Source: JBCBRD01 sp039819885
GTDB taxonomy: Bacteria; Pseudomonadota; Alphaproteobacteria; Rhizobiales; Hyphomicrobiaceae
Assembly (NCBI GenBank): GCA_039819885.1
Contig: JBCBRD010000105.1
Location: forward strand, 1 to 10,982
Direction: 5' to 3'
DNA length: 10,982 nucleotides
The stretch's first letter is position 1, and each line of letters starts with the position of its first letter. The translations under genes were made by a program, and so were the position numbers. Positions 1-7,514 of the stretch are shown here, one piece after another. The notes beneath the pieces were generated by a model. That model did not search any database, was not told where the DNA came from, and saw only the letters and a list, made by a program, of their open reading frames with translations.

Positions 1-804
1 GACACCCTCCCCGTTGGCAATTTCGAGGGGCTGCAAGGCGGGAAAGTAAAGCTGTTCCCAGTGGGAGGCAGGACCACCTGGCGCGGTGCCAACCACAGAA
101 ACATCCCCAAGTTCAGCCACCCACCAATACGCCAAACCGTAGATCGTTACGTCACGATCAGGCATCCAATGCGCTTCACCTGAGCGATTGCCCGACGGTT
201 GATCCGCACCAAACACAACCGCGTCCCAAACAGTACCCTTAGGCTGGAGGAGCGCGTCCGGCGCAATCGCGCGTACGTAAACATTATTGAGAGACATCTC
301 ACGCGCGACCGACAGATCGAGCCCAAAGCCCACGCGGTCCCAGACGGTCAGTTCATCGTGCCAACGCGGCGACGTAACCGGCGACACGTACTGCGAAACG
401 CGAGATGGAAGGATCACTCCGCCAGATTTCAAATGTCGGGCAGCCGCATCGTTTAACGTCTCAATCATATTCTCTTCAAACGCATAGTTCCCTAACGTCT
501 CTGAGACGATGAGATCAACTTCCGGCGGGTCATCCATCTCCAGTGACGAACATGGGAAAACCGTGCAGCCCTTCGCGCGATTGGCGCGCAACACCTCTTC
601 GGCCACGGCTCCAACAGCTTCGCTCTCGTAGAGAAACACGTCACGCGCACCGAGGTTGGCCGCCATCAAACCGAGCAAACCCGTGCCAGCGCCAATATCG
701 GCCACACGCGTTTCACCTGGCACGATCGCAGCTTTCAGAGCGTCGTAAAACGCCTGGTTTCGAACGTGGTCCGCAATCAAAGTGCGATGATATTCAATAC
801 GCAT
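1..804 (-). CDS. Protein arginine methyltransferase-like protein (PRMT family), C-terminus cut by window edge
   Basis: An open frame from ATG at 804 runs off the left edge, giving 268 residues without a stop. The N-terminus (YHRTLIADHVRNQAFYDAL, residues 5-23) matches the PRMT start helix. SAM motif I is VADIGAGTGLLG (34-45), and E60 after DVFLY is at the usual ribose-binding acid position. The family hallmark double-E loop is SETLGNYAFEENM (101-113), with E102 and E111 nine residues apart as in PRMT1. A THW-like loop reads SHWEQLYF (247-254), near the C-terminus in known PRMTs, so only the end of the C-terminal domain is missing. Family members transfer methyl groups from SAM to arginine guanidinium nitrogens. 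The target here is unknown; the RNA-methyltransferase neighbours suggest a ribosomal or RNA-binding protein (inference). The ATG follows a weak AAGGA ten bases upstream and lies 36 bases after the SpoU-gene stop, so it is probably co-transcribed. A divergent PRMT-fold enzyme with another substrate remains possible. Confidence 0.85.
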   Translation of the reverse strand, partial: MRIEYHRTLIADHVRNQAFYDALKAAIVPGETRVADIGAGTGLLGLMAANLGARDVFLYESEAVGAVAEEVLRANRAKGCTVFPCSSLEMDDPPEVDLIVSETLGNYAFEENMIETLNDAAARHLKSGGVILPSRVSQYVSPVTSPRWHDELTVWDRVGFGLDLSVAREMSLNNVYVRAIAPDALLQPKGTVWDAVVFGADQPSGNRSGEAHWMPDRDVTIYGLAYWWVAELGDVSVVGTAPGGPASHWEQLYFPALQPLEIANGEGV

Positions 805-840
805 GGGAGAACAGTCCTTGGAGGAGAAATGGTGTGGTCT

Positions 841-1677
841 TCAAAGCTGCAGATTGGGACCGCGTACCTGATAGAGCGTGAGCGCAGTCGCAACCGCAAG
901 ATTGAGCGAATCCAGTTTCCCCGACATCGGGATTTTGACGCGCTTGGAACACGCAGCCGAAATCGCATCAGACAAGCCCGGCCCCTCTGATCCCATGACG
1001 ATCAACTGCGGACCTGCATAGTCAGCCTTCCGAAAGTCCTCAGCACCCTCCAAGTGCAAACCGACCACGTCGCCCACCCAATCTTCAAGCCAGCTAAGAA
1101 ACCCCGATCGATTCGTACGAACAAGCGGTACTGCAAACACCGACCCCATCGTCGCACGAAGCGCTTCACGGCTGTAGGGATCACAGCAGTTGCCGACCAA
1201 GATGATACCAGACACACCGACAGCATCGGATGTCCGAATGATCGTGCCCAGATTGCCAGGGTCTCGAACCTCTTCAAGCGCCAACCAGGTCTCGGTTTCA
1301 GCAACAGTCTCAGGCGCAGGGAGTCCAGCCCAACGCTGCTTGAAAACACCCAACACGCTTTGCGGATTGTCTTTCGCTGCGAGCTTCCCGAGCACGGCCG
1401 CATTGACCGTCAGGCACTCCGCACCGCTCAACTTCGCCCAATTGATCAGGTCCTGCGTTGCACCTTCATCTTCACTGCCGCTTAGATAGGCGAGCGTTTC
1501 CAAGTCCCAACCAGCATCTCTGGCGCTCATCAGGACGGCAGCACCTTCGGCGACAAACAATCCGGTTTCGCGTCGCGTCTTGCGCATGTCGAGCGCACGG
1601 ATTGCCTTGACGCGCCCATTCTGGAGGCTGGTGATCTTCTCAGGCAAGTCACGCAGATTTCTATCGCGCTCACTCAC
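841..1677 (-). CDS. SpoU/TrmH-family RNA 2'-O-ribose methyltransferase (SPOUT class)
   Basis: A 278-residue protein if started at GTG 1677, which overlaps the upstream stop as GTGA, a typical translational-coupling junction. A GTG at 1686 would add three residues. The N-terminal part (about 14-100, ITSLQNGRVKAIRALDMRKTR...) resembles the substrate-binding domain of TrmH-type enzymes. The catalytic SPOUT domain carries motif 1, EEVRDPGNLGTIIRTSDA (135-152), with N142 and R148 spaced as in TrmH, motif 2, MGSEGPGL (228-235), and motif 3, DSLNLAVATAL (256-266). These form the trefoil knot that binds SAM. Family members methylate a ribose 2'-OH in tRNA or rRNA. Which nucleotide is modified cannot be told from sequence (TrmH, RlmB and TsnR-like are all possible). 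It sits between two other methyltransferase genes in the same orientation. Confidence 0.92.
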   Translation of the reverse strand: MSERDRNLRDLPEKITSLQNGRVKAIRALDMRKTRRETGLFVAEGAAVLMSARDAGWDLETLAYLSGSEDEGATQDLINWAKLSGAECLTVNAAVLGKLAAKDNPQSVLGVFKQRWAGLPAPETVAETETWLALEEVRDPGNLGTIIRTSDAVGVSGIILVGNCCDPYSREALRATMGSVFAVPLVRTNRSGFLSWLEDWVGDVVGLHLEGAEDFRKADYAGPQLIVMGSEGPGLSDAISAACSKRVKIPMSGKLDSLNLAVATALTLYQVRGPNLQL

Positions 1678-2618
1678 GAATGCCACCGCACAAACAGCGA
1701 CGTTGGAACGGCAAACCCATCATCGCCTTCCGGTCGCAAGAGCAGCTCGCCGGTGTCGAAGACGCTCCCCGGCCTGTCAAAATGCTGGCGAACCAATTGC
1801 TCGAACGCGACGGCTGACGCGCGAATGGCGTAAACGGTCAGCACCATCGACGCACCCTTCGGATCAGCCAGTTTCGCGCAGTTCGACATCAGTCCGGGAA
1901 GGCTGTCAAACAGATCCCAGACTTCTTTGTTCGGTCCCCGTCCGAACTTTGGCGGGTCCACCAGGATCACGTCGTACACTCTTTCACGTCGCACTTCGCG
2001 CGCTACAAACTTGGCCGCATCATCAACAATCCAACGGATCGGTTTTTCAGAAAGCCCTGATACGGACTGATTCTCCCGAGCCCACGTCACCGCTTTCTTG
2101 GATGCATCGACGTGCGTGACTTCAGCACTGTTTGCCGCCGCAATCAGCGACGCAGCACCCGTGTAGCCAAACAGATTAAGCACACGCGCCGACCGTCCTT
2201 TGACAGCTTTAATGCGCTCGACCATCCATGCCCAATGCGCATCTTGTTCTGGAAACAATCCGAGATGCCACAAGCCCTGCAACCGGCAGGTCACCCGCGC
2301 ACCTAGAACATCCATAGGCCAACCGTCCGGTACCGGTTTATCCTTGCGCCAATTGCCCTTCTCATCGTCGTCGTTGGATGCTGAAAAAACCGCATGCGCC
2401 TCGCGCCAACGCGCCTCAGATAAAGCTGGCTGCCACAACGCCTGTCGCTCAGGACGGTCGACAATAACCGGGCCAAACCGTTCCAGTTTGCGCCCACCGC
2501 CGCAATCGAGCAGCGCATAGCCTTCCGGCCCCGTTGTCTCAATCAAAGACAAGCGTCGGGCACTCAACAGATTTTGTGGCGCGTTTCGCAAAGACGTTGA
2601 AACAGTCATGGTATCCAT
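1674..2618 (-). CDS. Class I SAM-dependent RNA methyltransferase, RlmI/RlmK-like
   Basis: A 314-residue protein from ATG 2618. An ATG at 2609 is equally plausible, neither has a clear Shine-Dalgarno, and a more upstream in-frame ATG (2726) would overlap the divergent gene. The N-terminal 20-130 region contains LLDCGGGRKLERFG (36-49), as in RlmI/RlmK-type proteins. The catalytic domain has SAM motif I, VLNLFGYTGAAS (146-157), the acidic tip HVDAS (169-173), and motif IV, ILVDPPKFGRGP (218-229). DPPKF is typical of the 23S rRNA base methyltransferase group (RlmI m5C, RlmK m7G and relatives). The exact target is not deducible, and I do not see an obvious N-terminal PUA domain as in E. coli RlmI. 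The stop overlaps the start of the next gene (GTGA), so this is the first gene of a three-methyltransferase operon. Confidence 0.88.
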   Translation of the reverse strand: MDTMTVSTSLRNAPQNLLSARRLSLIETTGPEGYALLDCGGGRKLERFGPVIVDRPERQALWQPALSEARWREAHAVFSASNDDDEKGNWRKDKPVPDGWPMDVLGARVTCRLQGLWHLGLFPEQDAHWAWMVERIKAVKGRSARVLNLFGYTGAASLIAAANSAEVTHVDASKKAVTWARENQSVSGLSEKPIRWIVDDAAKFVAREVRRERVYDVILVDPPKFGRGPNKEVWDLFDSLPGLMSNCAKLADPKGASMVLTVYAIRASAVAFEQLVRQHFDRPGSVFDTGELLLRPEGDDGFAVPTSLFVRWHS

Positions 2619-2700
2619 CGGCAAACTTAGCGGCGGCAAGTCCGGCCCCACCGGAGAACCGCCTATACCACAGCCCACGTGACCAGGCACAACAAGCACC

Positions 2701-3198
2701 ATGGCAGAACACAGCGAGCGAACCATTTATCGCAACCAGACCGGGACGTGGATGTATCGGCTATTGCCTATAGCAGCCGTTTTGATACCGGTCCTAATGG
2801 GCGGTGGTCAGGTGCCAATTCCCGTCGCTATCACGGCAGCAGTTCTGTCCCTGGCAGCGCTTATCTATGCAAAGGTCAAGTTGCATGAGCGCGTCGATGA
2901 GGTTCGGATCGCATCAGATCCACCCAGAACCTTACGGCTCCGACAGCCCGGTATGATCGGGTCAAAGTGGCGAACGCTTAAATGGCAGGCAGCAACCAAC
3001 GCCAAACTGACGTCAACCAACGTTCGGAATGCTGCGTCCGCATACTCACTCATCATTACAGAGCCGGGCAAACCAGACCTGCGGCTCCCAATGAACGGCG
3101 CAGCAATTGACCTGGATGAGTTGGCAGCCTTCGCACCAGAAGCCATTGTCGAATTCCGAGAAGCCTCACAGCATGCCCGCATCCATTACGACCTTTAG
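2701..3198 (+). CDS. Hypothetical small membrane protein with two N-terminal transmembrane segments
   Basis: A 165-residue protein that I do not recognise. Two hydrophobic stretches, about residues 19-35 (YRLLPIAAVLIPVLMGG) and 39-57 (PVAITAAVLSLAALIYAKV), form a probable helical hairpin. A soluble C-terminal part of about 105 residues follows, starting KLHERVDEVRI and ending with YDL. Positive charges after the second helix (KVKLHERVDEVR) suggest that the C-terminal part is cytoplasmic. Its alternating strand-like pattern and closing helix (DLDELAAFAPEAIVEF) are loosely reminiscent of a PH-like fold, but this is a guess. No strong Shine-Dalgarno precedes ATG 2701. ATG 2752 (residue 18) is an alternative but would remove part of the conserved-looking start. 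The gene diverges from the methyltransferase operon and converges with prfB, 33 bases between stops, so it is likely monocistronic. Confidence 0.7.
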   Translation: MAEHSERTIYRNQTGTWMYRLLPIAAVLIPVLMGGGQVPIPVAITAAVLSLAALIYAKVKLHERVDEVRIASDPPRTLRLRQPGMIGSKWRTLKWQAATNAKLTSTNVRNAASAYSLIITEPGKPDLRLPMNGAAIDLDELAAFAPEAIVEFREASQHARIHYDL

Positions 3199-3225
3199 CG
3201 CTGGCACTGCCTTTCCCGTCAGCGC
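3198..3225. terminator. Weak inverted repeat between convergent genes, possible bidirectional terminator
   Basis: GCGCTG (3198-3203) and CAGCGC (3220-3225) are exact inverted arms in the 33-base gap between the two convergent stops. The 16-base loop and the absence of a T-run make a classical Rho-independent terminator doubtful. Position is the main argument. Confidence 0.25.
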
Positions 3226-3231
3226 ACCGTC

Positions 3232-4363
3232 TTAGTCAATGTCCTCGACTTCGACCTGCGCGCTTCCATCAATCCGTTGCGCCAACGCCGCCTGAACAAA
3301 CGGATCGATCTCGCCATCCAATACCTTGTCCGGCTGCCCGCTGGTGACACCCGTCCGCAGGTCTTTCACCATCTGATACGGCTGCATGACATACGACCGG
3401 ATCTGGTGACCCCATCCGATATCCGTCTTGCTCGCAGCTTCCGCATTGGCCTTTTCTTCACGCTTCTTAAGTTCCGCTTCGTACATGCGCGACTTCAACA
3501 TCGCCCAGGCAATGTCGCGGTTCTTGATCTGCGAACGCTCCTGCTGCGAGGCGACCACAATACCCGTTGGCACGTGCGTAATGCGCACCGCCGAGTCGGT
3601 CGTGTTGACGTGCTGACCACCAGCACCCGATGCGCGATACGTATCGATCCGACAATCGCTCTCATTAATCTGGATATCGATTTCATCATCGATGACCGGA
3701 TAAACCCAGACACTTGCAAACGACGTGTGCCGTTTGGCATTCGCATCAAACGGCGAGATCCGAACGAGCCGATGCACGCCTGACTCCGTTTTCAACCAGC
3801 CATAGGCCTGATCGCCTTTGATCTCGATGGTGGCCGACTTGATACCGGCCTCTTCACCGGGGCTCTCCTCAAGCAGCTTCACCTTGTAACCAGAGCGTTC
3901 CGCCCAGCGCATATACATACGCGCAAGCATGTTGGCCCAGTCCTGGCTTTCAGTTCCGCCAGCTCCAGCATGAACCTCAACGTATGTGTCAAACCCGTCA
4001 GCTTCACCAGACAGAAGTGCTTCGACCGAACGCTTCTGCGCTTCGGCGTCCAGCTTCAAGAGTTGCGCAACACCTTCATCAACGCTGTCTTCATCCTCTT
4101 CCATTTCGCCCAACTCAATGAGCGTAATGGCATCATCGAGGTCGCGTTCGAGCGCGGAGTATCCGTTGATGGCCTTTTCCATGAGCTGACGCTCCCGCAT
4201 CACTTTGCGCGCCTTTTTCTGGTCGCTCCAAAGGTCAGGATCTTCAGCTTTCTCGTTTAGCTCGTTAAGACGGTCCTGGGCAGTATCCCAGTCAAAGATG
4301 CCTCCTCAGGAGGGCCATGGCCTCCTTGATGGAATCGACAGTCTTTTGCGCTTCTGCACGCAT
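3232..4363 (-). CDS. prfB: Peptide chain release factor 2 (RF2), expressed by +1 programmed frameshift
   Basis: RF2 recognises UGA and UAA stop codons and triggers peptidyl-tRNA hydrolysis on the ribosome. Translation starts at ATG 4363 (MRAEAQ...), preceded by GAGGG five bases upstream. Another ATG at 4375 has no such site. The first frame encodes 23 residues ending RRHL and then meets TGA (4294-4292). A +1 shift on CTT continues as D-WDTAQDRL..., for 376 residues in total (E. coli RF2 has 365). The stop-codon-reading tripeptide SPF falls at about 203-205 in the fused protein. The catalytic GGQ is at 248-250 within RASGAGGQHVN, and both positions agree with E. coli. The residue equivalent to E. 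coli 246 is Ala, the form found in most bacteria, not the Thr of K-12. Frameshifting autoregulates RF2: low RF2 makes the ribosome pause at UGA and shift. The gene lies 134 bases downstream of mrcA in the same orientation. Annotation that ignores the shift starts it too late, at 4203. Confidence 0.97.
4291..4313 (-). promoter_or_regulatory. prfB: prfB programmed +1 frameshift site
   Basis: On the minus strand the order is AGGAGG, CAT, CTT TGA C. The slippery codon CTT is 4297-4295, the in-frame stop TGA 4294-4292, and the following C 4291. The internal Shine-Dalgarno AGGAGG (4313-4308) is three bases before CTT, the same spacing as in E. coli prfB (AGGGGG UAU CUU UGA C). Slipping from CTT to TTT gives GAC as the next codon and restores the RF2 frame. 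Confidence 0.95.
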
Positions 4364-4441
4364 CGCAGCCCTCATGATACTGGGTATGGAAATCAGGCAG
4401 CTCGTATAGTGCCCACGTGAGACGATGTAAATAAACGGATA

Positions 4442-4460
4442 TGCCGCACGGCCAGCGGCA
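4442..4460 (-). other. Stem-loop in the mrcA–prfB gap
   Basis: TGCCGC (4442-4447) and GCGGCA (4455-4460) are perfect arms around a seven-base loop in the 134-base gap between the mrcA stop and the prfB start. No T-run follows directly in the minus direction (only TTTATTT some bases later), so it may be an attenuator, an RNA processing site or a weak terminator. No prfB promoter could be assigned with confidence. Confidence 0.35.
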
Positions 4461-4497
4461 CGGATCAGATAACGCCTTGAGGTCTTGCGCTAGTACC

Positions 4498-7089
4498 CTA
4501 CCAGACGCCACCACGACCACCGCCAAATCGACGGCGCCGCGTTGGTCGGCTTGTGGCAGCACCACCGCTCGCCTGACTGGGTGAATAGGCATCACCACCT
4601 TGTACAGCATCCTCATCGGAAAAACCGATTAGCGAGTAGCTGTCATCGGGAGCTTCATAAGGCTTGAAAGCCTCCAGTATGGTGCCCTTATCGGCACCAG
4701 GAGCAGCACGCAGTCCTGTCTTCAAGCTCGTCCGGACAAGCTTCAAACCCGGTGGAATTCGAAATGGTGACGCAGGCTTATCAGCGAGTGCCATTTCCAT
4801 GAAGTTGCCGAACACCGGTGCGGCCACCTGCCCACCCGTCATGCCCTTACCCATGGCTCGAGGTGTGTCGTACCCAATGAAAACACCCACCACGAGGTCA
4901 GGCGCAAAGCCAACAAACCAAGCGTCTTTTTCCTCGTTGGTGGTGCCCGTCTTACCCGCCAACGGCGTTTTTAGTTTCTTCAAGACAGTGGCCGTCCCGC
5001 GCTGAACGACACCCTCCAGCATCGATGTCATCTGGTAAGCCGTATGGGGATCCACAATTTGACGCCGACCGTCCGGAATTCCTGGCTCCTCCTGGTTTGC
5101 CCAGGCTTCAACCCTGCAGCCTTCACATGGCCGGTCATCGTGCCGCCAAATTGTTTTACCCCAGCGGTCCTGAATCCGGTCAATCAGCGTCGCGTGGACC
5201 CGCTTCCCGCCGTTGGCCAAGGCGCTGTAGGCCGTTGCCATCCGCAGCAGTGTGGTCTCACCGGCTCCCAATGACATAGATAAAACTGGCAGTAGATCAT
5301 CGTAGATGCCAAACCGCCGGGCATACTCAGTAATGAGTGGCATGCCCATGTCCTGGGCCAATCGCACCGTCATCTGGTTTCGAGACTTTTCAATCCCGAT
5401 GCGCAGTGTCGTGGGCCCATAAGACCGCGACTTGTTGTAGTTTTCCGGTCGCCAGATATCTTTGCCCGGCCCCTGTTCGATCTCGATGGGCGCATCAAGC
5501 ACAATGCTGGTCGGCTTGTAGCCGTTGTCTAAGGCTGTGGCATAGACGAATGGCTTGAACGAAGACCCAGGCTGACGCTTCGCTTGAATGGCGCGATCAA
5601 ACTGCGAAATGTCAAAAGACAAACCACCCACCGTTGCAAGCACACGCCCGGTATGGGGGTCCATCGCAACGATGCCACCGCCAACCTCGGGAACTTGCAT
5701 CAAACTCCAACTGCCCCGGAGTTTTTCTGGATCATCGGGTGCCACGAATACGACGTCACCAACGGCCAGAACGTCCGTGACCTTCTTCGGCTTCTTTTTG
5801 GTCTTCTCGGCTTTAGCCCATTTGACGGCGTCCAAACCAAGTTCGACGGCCTCTCGACCATCCTTCAGTTTCCCATCCTGTTTCTTGGATGGCTTGAGAC
5901 CAACAACCGCCTTGGAGGATTCAACCTGCAACACAACACCCAATCGCCATGGCTGAAGATCCTGCGGTGCTTTGACCTTGTTGAGAGCAGCCCCCCAATC
6001 ACCAGCGACCTCAATTTTTGAGAACGGTCCACGCCAACCCTTTCGACGATCGAACGCAACCAATCCATCGATCAGAGCTTTCCGCGCCATTCGCTGAAGA
6101 TCAGGGTCCAGCGTCGTGCGAACCGACATCCCGCCGCCATACAGCTTCTCTTCACCGTATTTAGCCAGCAAAGCCCGCCGCACTTCTTCCGCAAAGAAAT
6201 CAGCCGCAAAGATATGTGCACCGAACGGCCGTAGGTTCACAGTCAATGGCTTGGCCTGGGACTCCTCGGACTGCTCTTTGCTGATGTACCCGTTCTTGTA
6301 CATCTGGCCGATGATCCAGTCCCTTCGAGCTTTCGCTTTTTCGGTGTGTCGGAATGGATGATAGTTGTTTGGTGCTTTTGGCAAAGCGGCGAGATAAGCC
6401 GCTTCCTCAATCGTTAAGTCCTTCAGTTCTTTGTTGAAGTAGTTCAAGCTCGCCGCAGCGACGCCATAAGATCCGATGCCAAGATAAATCTCATTGAGGT
6501 AGAGTTCGAGGATCTTGTCTTTGGAGAAAGTCCGCTCAATACGGATCGCCAGGATCGCTTCTTTGATCTTGCGCTCAATGTTGCGTTCGCTCGTCAGAAG
6601 GAAGTTCTTTGCCACCTGCTGCGTGATCGTGGATGCACCTTCAGCGCGCTTATTGCGTCCCTGGATCTTATTTTGAACGATCTTGAGGACTGCGCGCGTA
6701 ATGCCTTTGAAATCGAGCCCACCGTGACTGTAAAAGCGACTGTCCTCGGCTGAAAGATAAGCCCCGATCACCAGCTTCGGCACGGTATTGATCGGTACGA
6801 AAATGCGCCGTTCGCGGGCATACTCAGCAATCAGCGCACCATCGTTGGCATGGATACGCGTCATCACCGGCGGCTCATACTCTTCTAGCTTCGCGTAATT
6901 CGGCAGGTCTTCAGACACCCGGTAGAGCATATACCCCGCAACCGCGGAGCCGACGAGGAAGACCACGACGAACGCAGCGAACGAAAACCCTAGCAAAGAC
7001 AGCAGCAGGCTCTTTCGACGGCGCGGCCGTTGCGATTTGGTTCGGCGTTGCTGTGGCGGTAACGTCGGTTGCATCAGCCTCGATCCCAT
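4498..7089 (-). CDS. mrcA: Penicillin-binding protein 1A (bifunctional transglycosylase/transpeptidase)
   Basis: An 863-residue class A PBP that polymerises glycan strands from lipid II and cross-links stem peptides in the periplasm. A basic cytoplasmic tail (15-26) precedes one membrane segment (about 28-56). The GT51 transglycosylase domain has AEDSRFYSHGG (114-124), whose E115 is the likely catalytic Glu, then EGASTITQQVAKNF (150-163) and ELYLNEIYLG with KAPNNYHP. A middle OB-like region (about 330-470) includes a Lys-rich linker. The transpeptidase domain has all three motifs: SSFK with nucleophile S509 and K512, SRN (569-571), and KTG (713-715). The C-terminal tail is Arg/Gly-rich (RPTRRRRFGGGRGG). 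Start: ATG 7089 has no Shine-Dalgarno. ATG 7074 (residue 6) has GAGG a few bases upstream and may be the true start. Length and order fit PBP1A. It lies downstream of amiC, separated by about 425 bases, and probably has its own promoter. Confidence 0.96.
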   Translation of the reverse strand: MGSRLMQPTLPPQQRRTKSQRPRRRKSLLLSLLGFSFAAFVVVFLVGSAVAGYMLYRVSEDLPNYAKLEEYEPPVMTRIHANDGALIAEYARERRIFVPINTVPKLVIGAYLSAEDSRFYSHGGLDFKGITRAVLKIVQNKIQGRNKRAEGASTITQQVAKNFLLTSERNIERKIKEAILAIRIERTFSKDKILELYLNEIYLGIGSYGVAAASLNYFNKELKDLTIEEAAYLAALPKAPNNYHPFRHTEKAKARRDWIIGQMYKNGYISKEQSEESQAKPLTVNLRPFGAHIFAADFFAEEVRRALLAKYGEEKLYGGGMSVRTTLDPDLQRMARKALIDGLVAFDRRKGWRGPFSKIEVAGDWGAALNKVKAPQDLQPWRLGVVLQVESSKAVVGLKPSKKQDGKLKDGREAVELGLDAVKWAKAEKTKKKPKKVTDVLAVGDVVFVAPDDPEKLRGSWSLMQVPEVGGGIVAMDPHTGRVLATVGGLSFDISQFDRAIQAKRQPGSSFKPFVYATALDNGYKPTSIVLDAPIEIEQGPGKDIWRPENYNKSRSYGPTTLRIGIEKSRNQMTVRLAQDMGMPLITEYARRFGIYDDLLPVLSMSLGAGETTLLRMATAYSALANGGKRVHATLIDRIQDRWGKTIWRHDDRPCEGCRVEAWANQEEPGIPDGRRQIVDPHTAYQMTSMLEGVVQRGTATVLKKLKTPLAGKTGTTNEEKDAWFVGFAPDLVVGVFIGYDTPRAMGKGMTGGQVAAPVFGNFMEMALADKPASPFRIPPGLKLVRTSLKTGLRAAPGADKGTILEAFKPYEAPDDSYSLIGFSDEDAVQGGDAYSPSQASGGAATSRPTRRRRFGGGRGGVW

Positions 7090-7514
7090 TGGACCCAGTT
7101 AGAGTTGGAAAAAAGTGTCCTAAACCAAGCCTTCGAAACAAAAACGACGACGAAAGGGCTAAACACATATGCCGACCAGCATAGTTGGCGAAATGCGTTT
7201 GACACTAGCTCGATTTGGCAGCGCAGCAAACCTGAAGCAGGGTAGTTTTGAGCCTTCAATGTGGCAGCACGTGGCCGCAATTCTTTCCAAGGTGCCGCGA
7301 TAATTCGGGTTCACGACACAGTATCAAACTCAGCTAACCCACTCAAACCGCAACATAAGTCCATATAAAAGGCGATAAAGCCACTCGGATCTCCTGAACG
7401 TAGTCCAAAACCATGACAATCAACCGCAGCAAAACAAAAGCGACCTAGGAGCCGCCAGAAACGACTGGATATCAACGGAGTTCCAGGCGCATGGACACCC
7501 ACCAGCCAGTCAAA
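7090..7514. other. Intergenic region between amiC and mrcA, no convincing gene
   Basis: About 425 bases separate the amiC stop (7515) from the mrcA start. Short open frames exist (for example minus strand 7502-7311, 63 codons), but none shows recognisable protein features or a good ribosome-binding site. The stretch probably holds the amiC 3' end and the mrcA promoter and leader. A candidate promoter is listed separately. No strong terminator hairpin with a T-run was found. Confidence 0.6.
7300..7327 (-). promoter_or_regulatory. Candidate sigma-70-type promoter for mrcA
   Basis: On the minus strand, TTGATA (7327-7322) and AATTAT (7305-7300) are separated by 16 bases, about 210 bases before the mrcA start. 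The match to consensus is moderate and found by eye only, so it is a weak prediction. Confidence 0.22.

Noticed and set aside
3277..3783. 168-codon open frame on the plus strand
   Set aside because: It lies entirely antisense to the RF2 coding region, which has clear SPF and GGQ motifs; its Arg-rich, motif-free translation is a by-product.
4292..4294. In-frame TGA in prfB read as a pseudogene mutation
   Set aside because: The surrounding AGGAGG–CAT–CTT–TGA–C is the known programmed frameshift signal, and the downstream frame is fully intact.
4257..4616. 119-codon open frame on the minus strand across the mrcA end and prfB start
   Set aside because: It is out of frame with both mrcA and the prfB leader, overlaps both and has no protein-like features.
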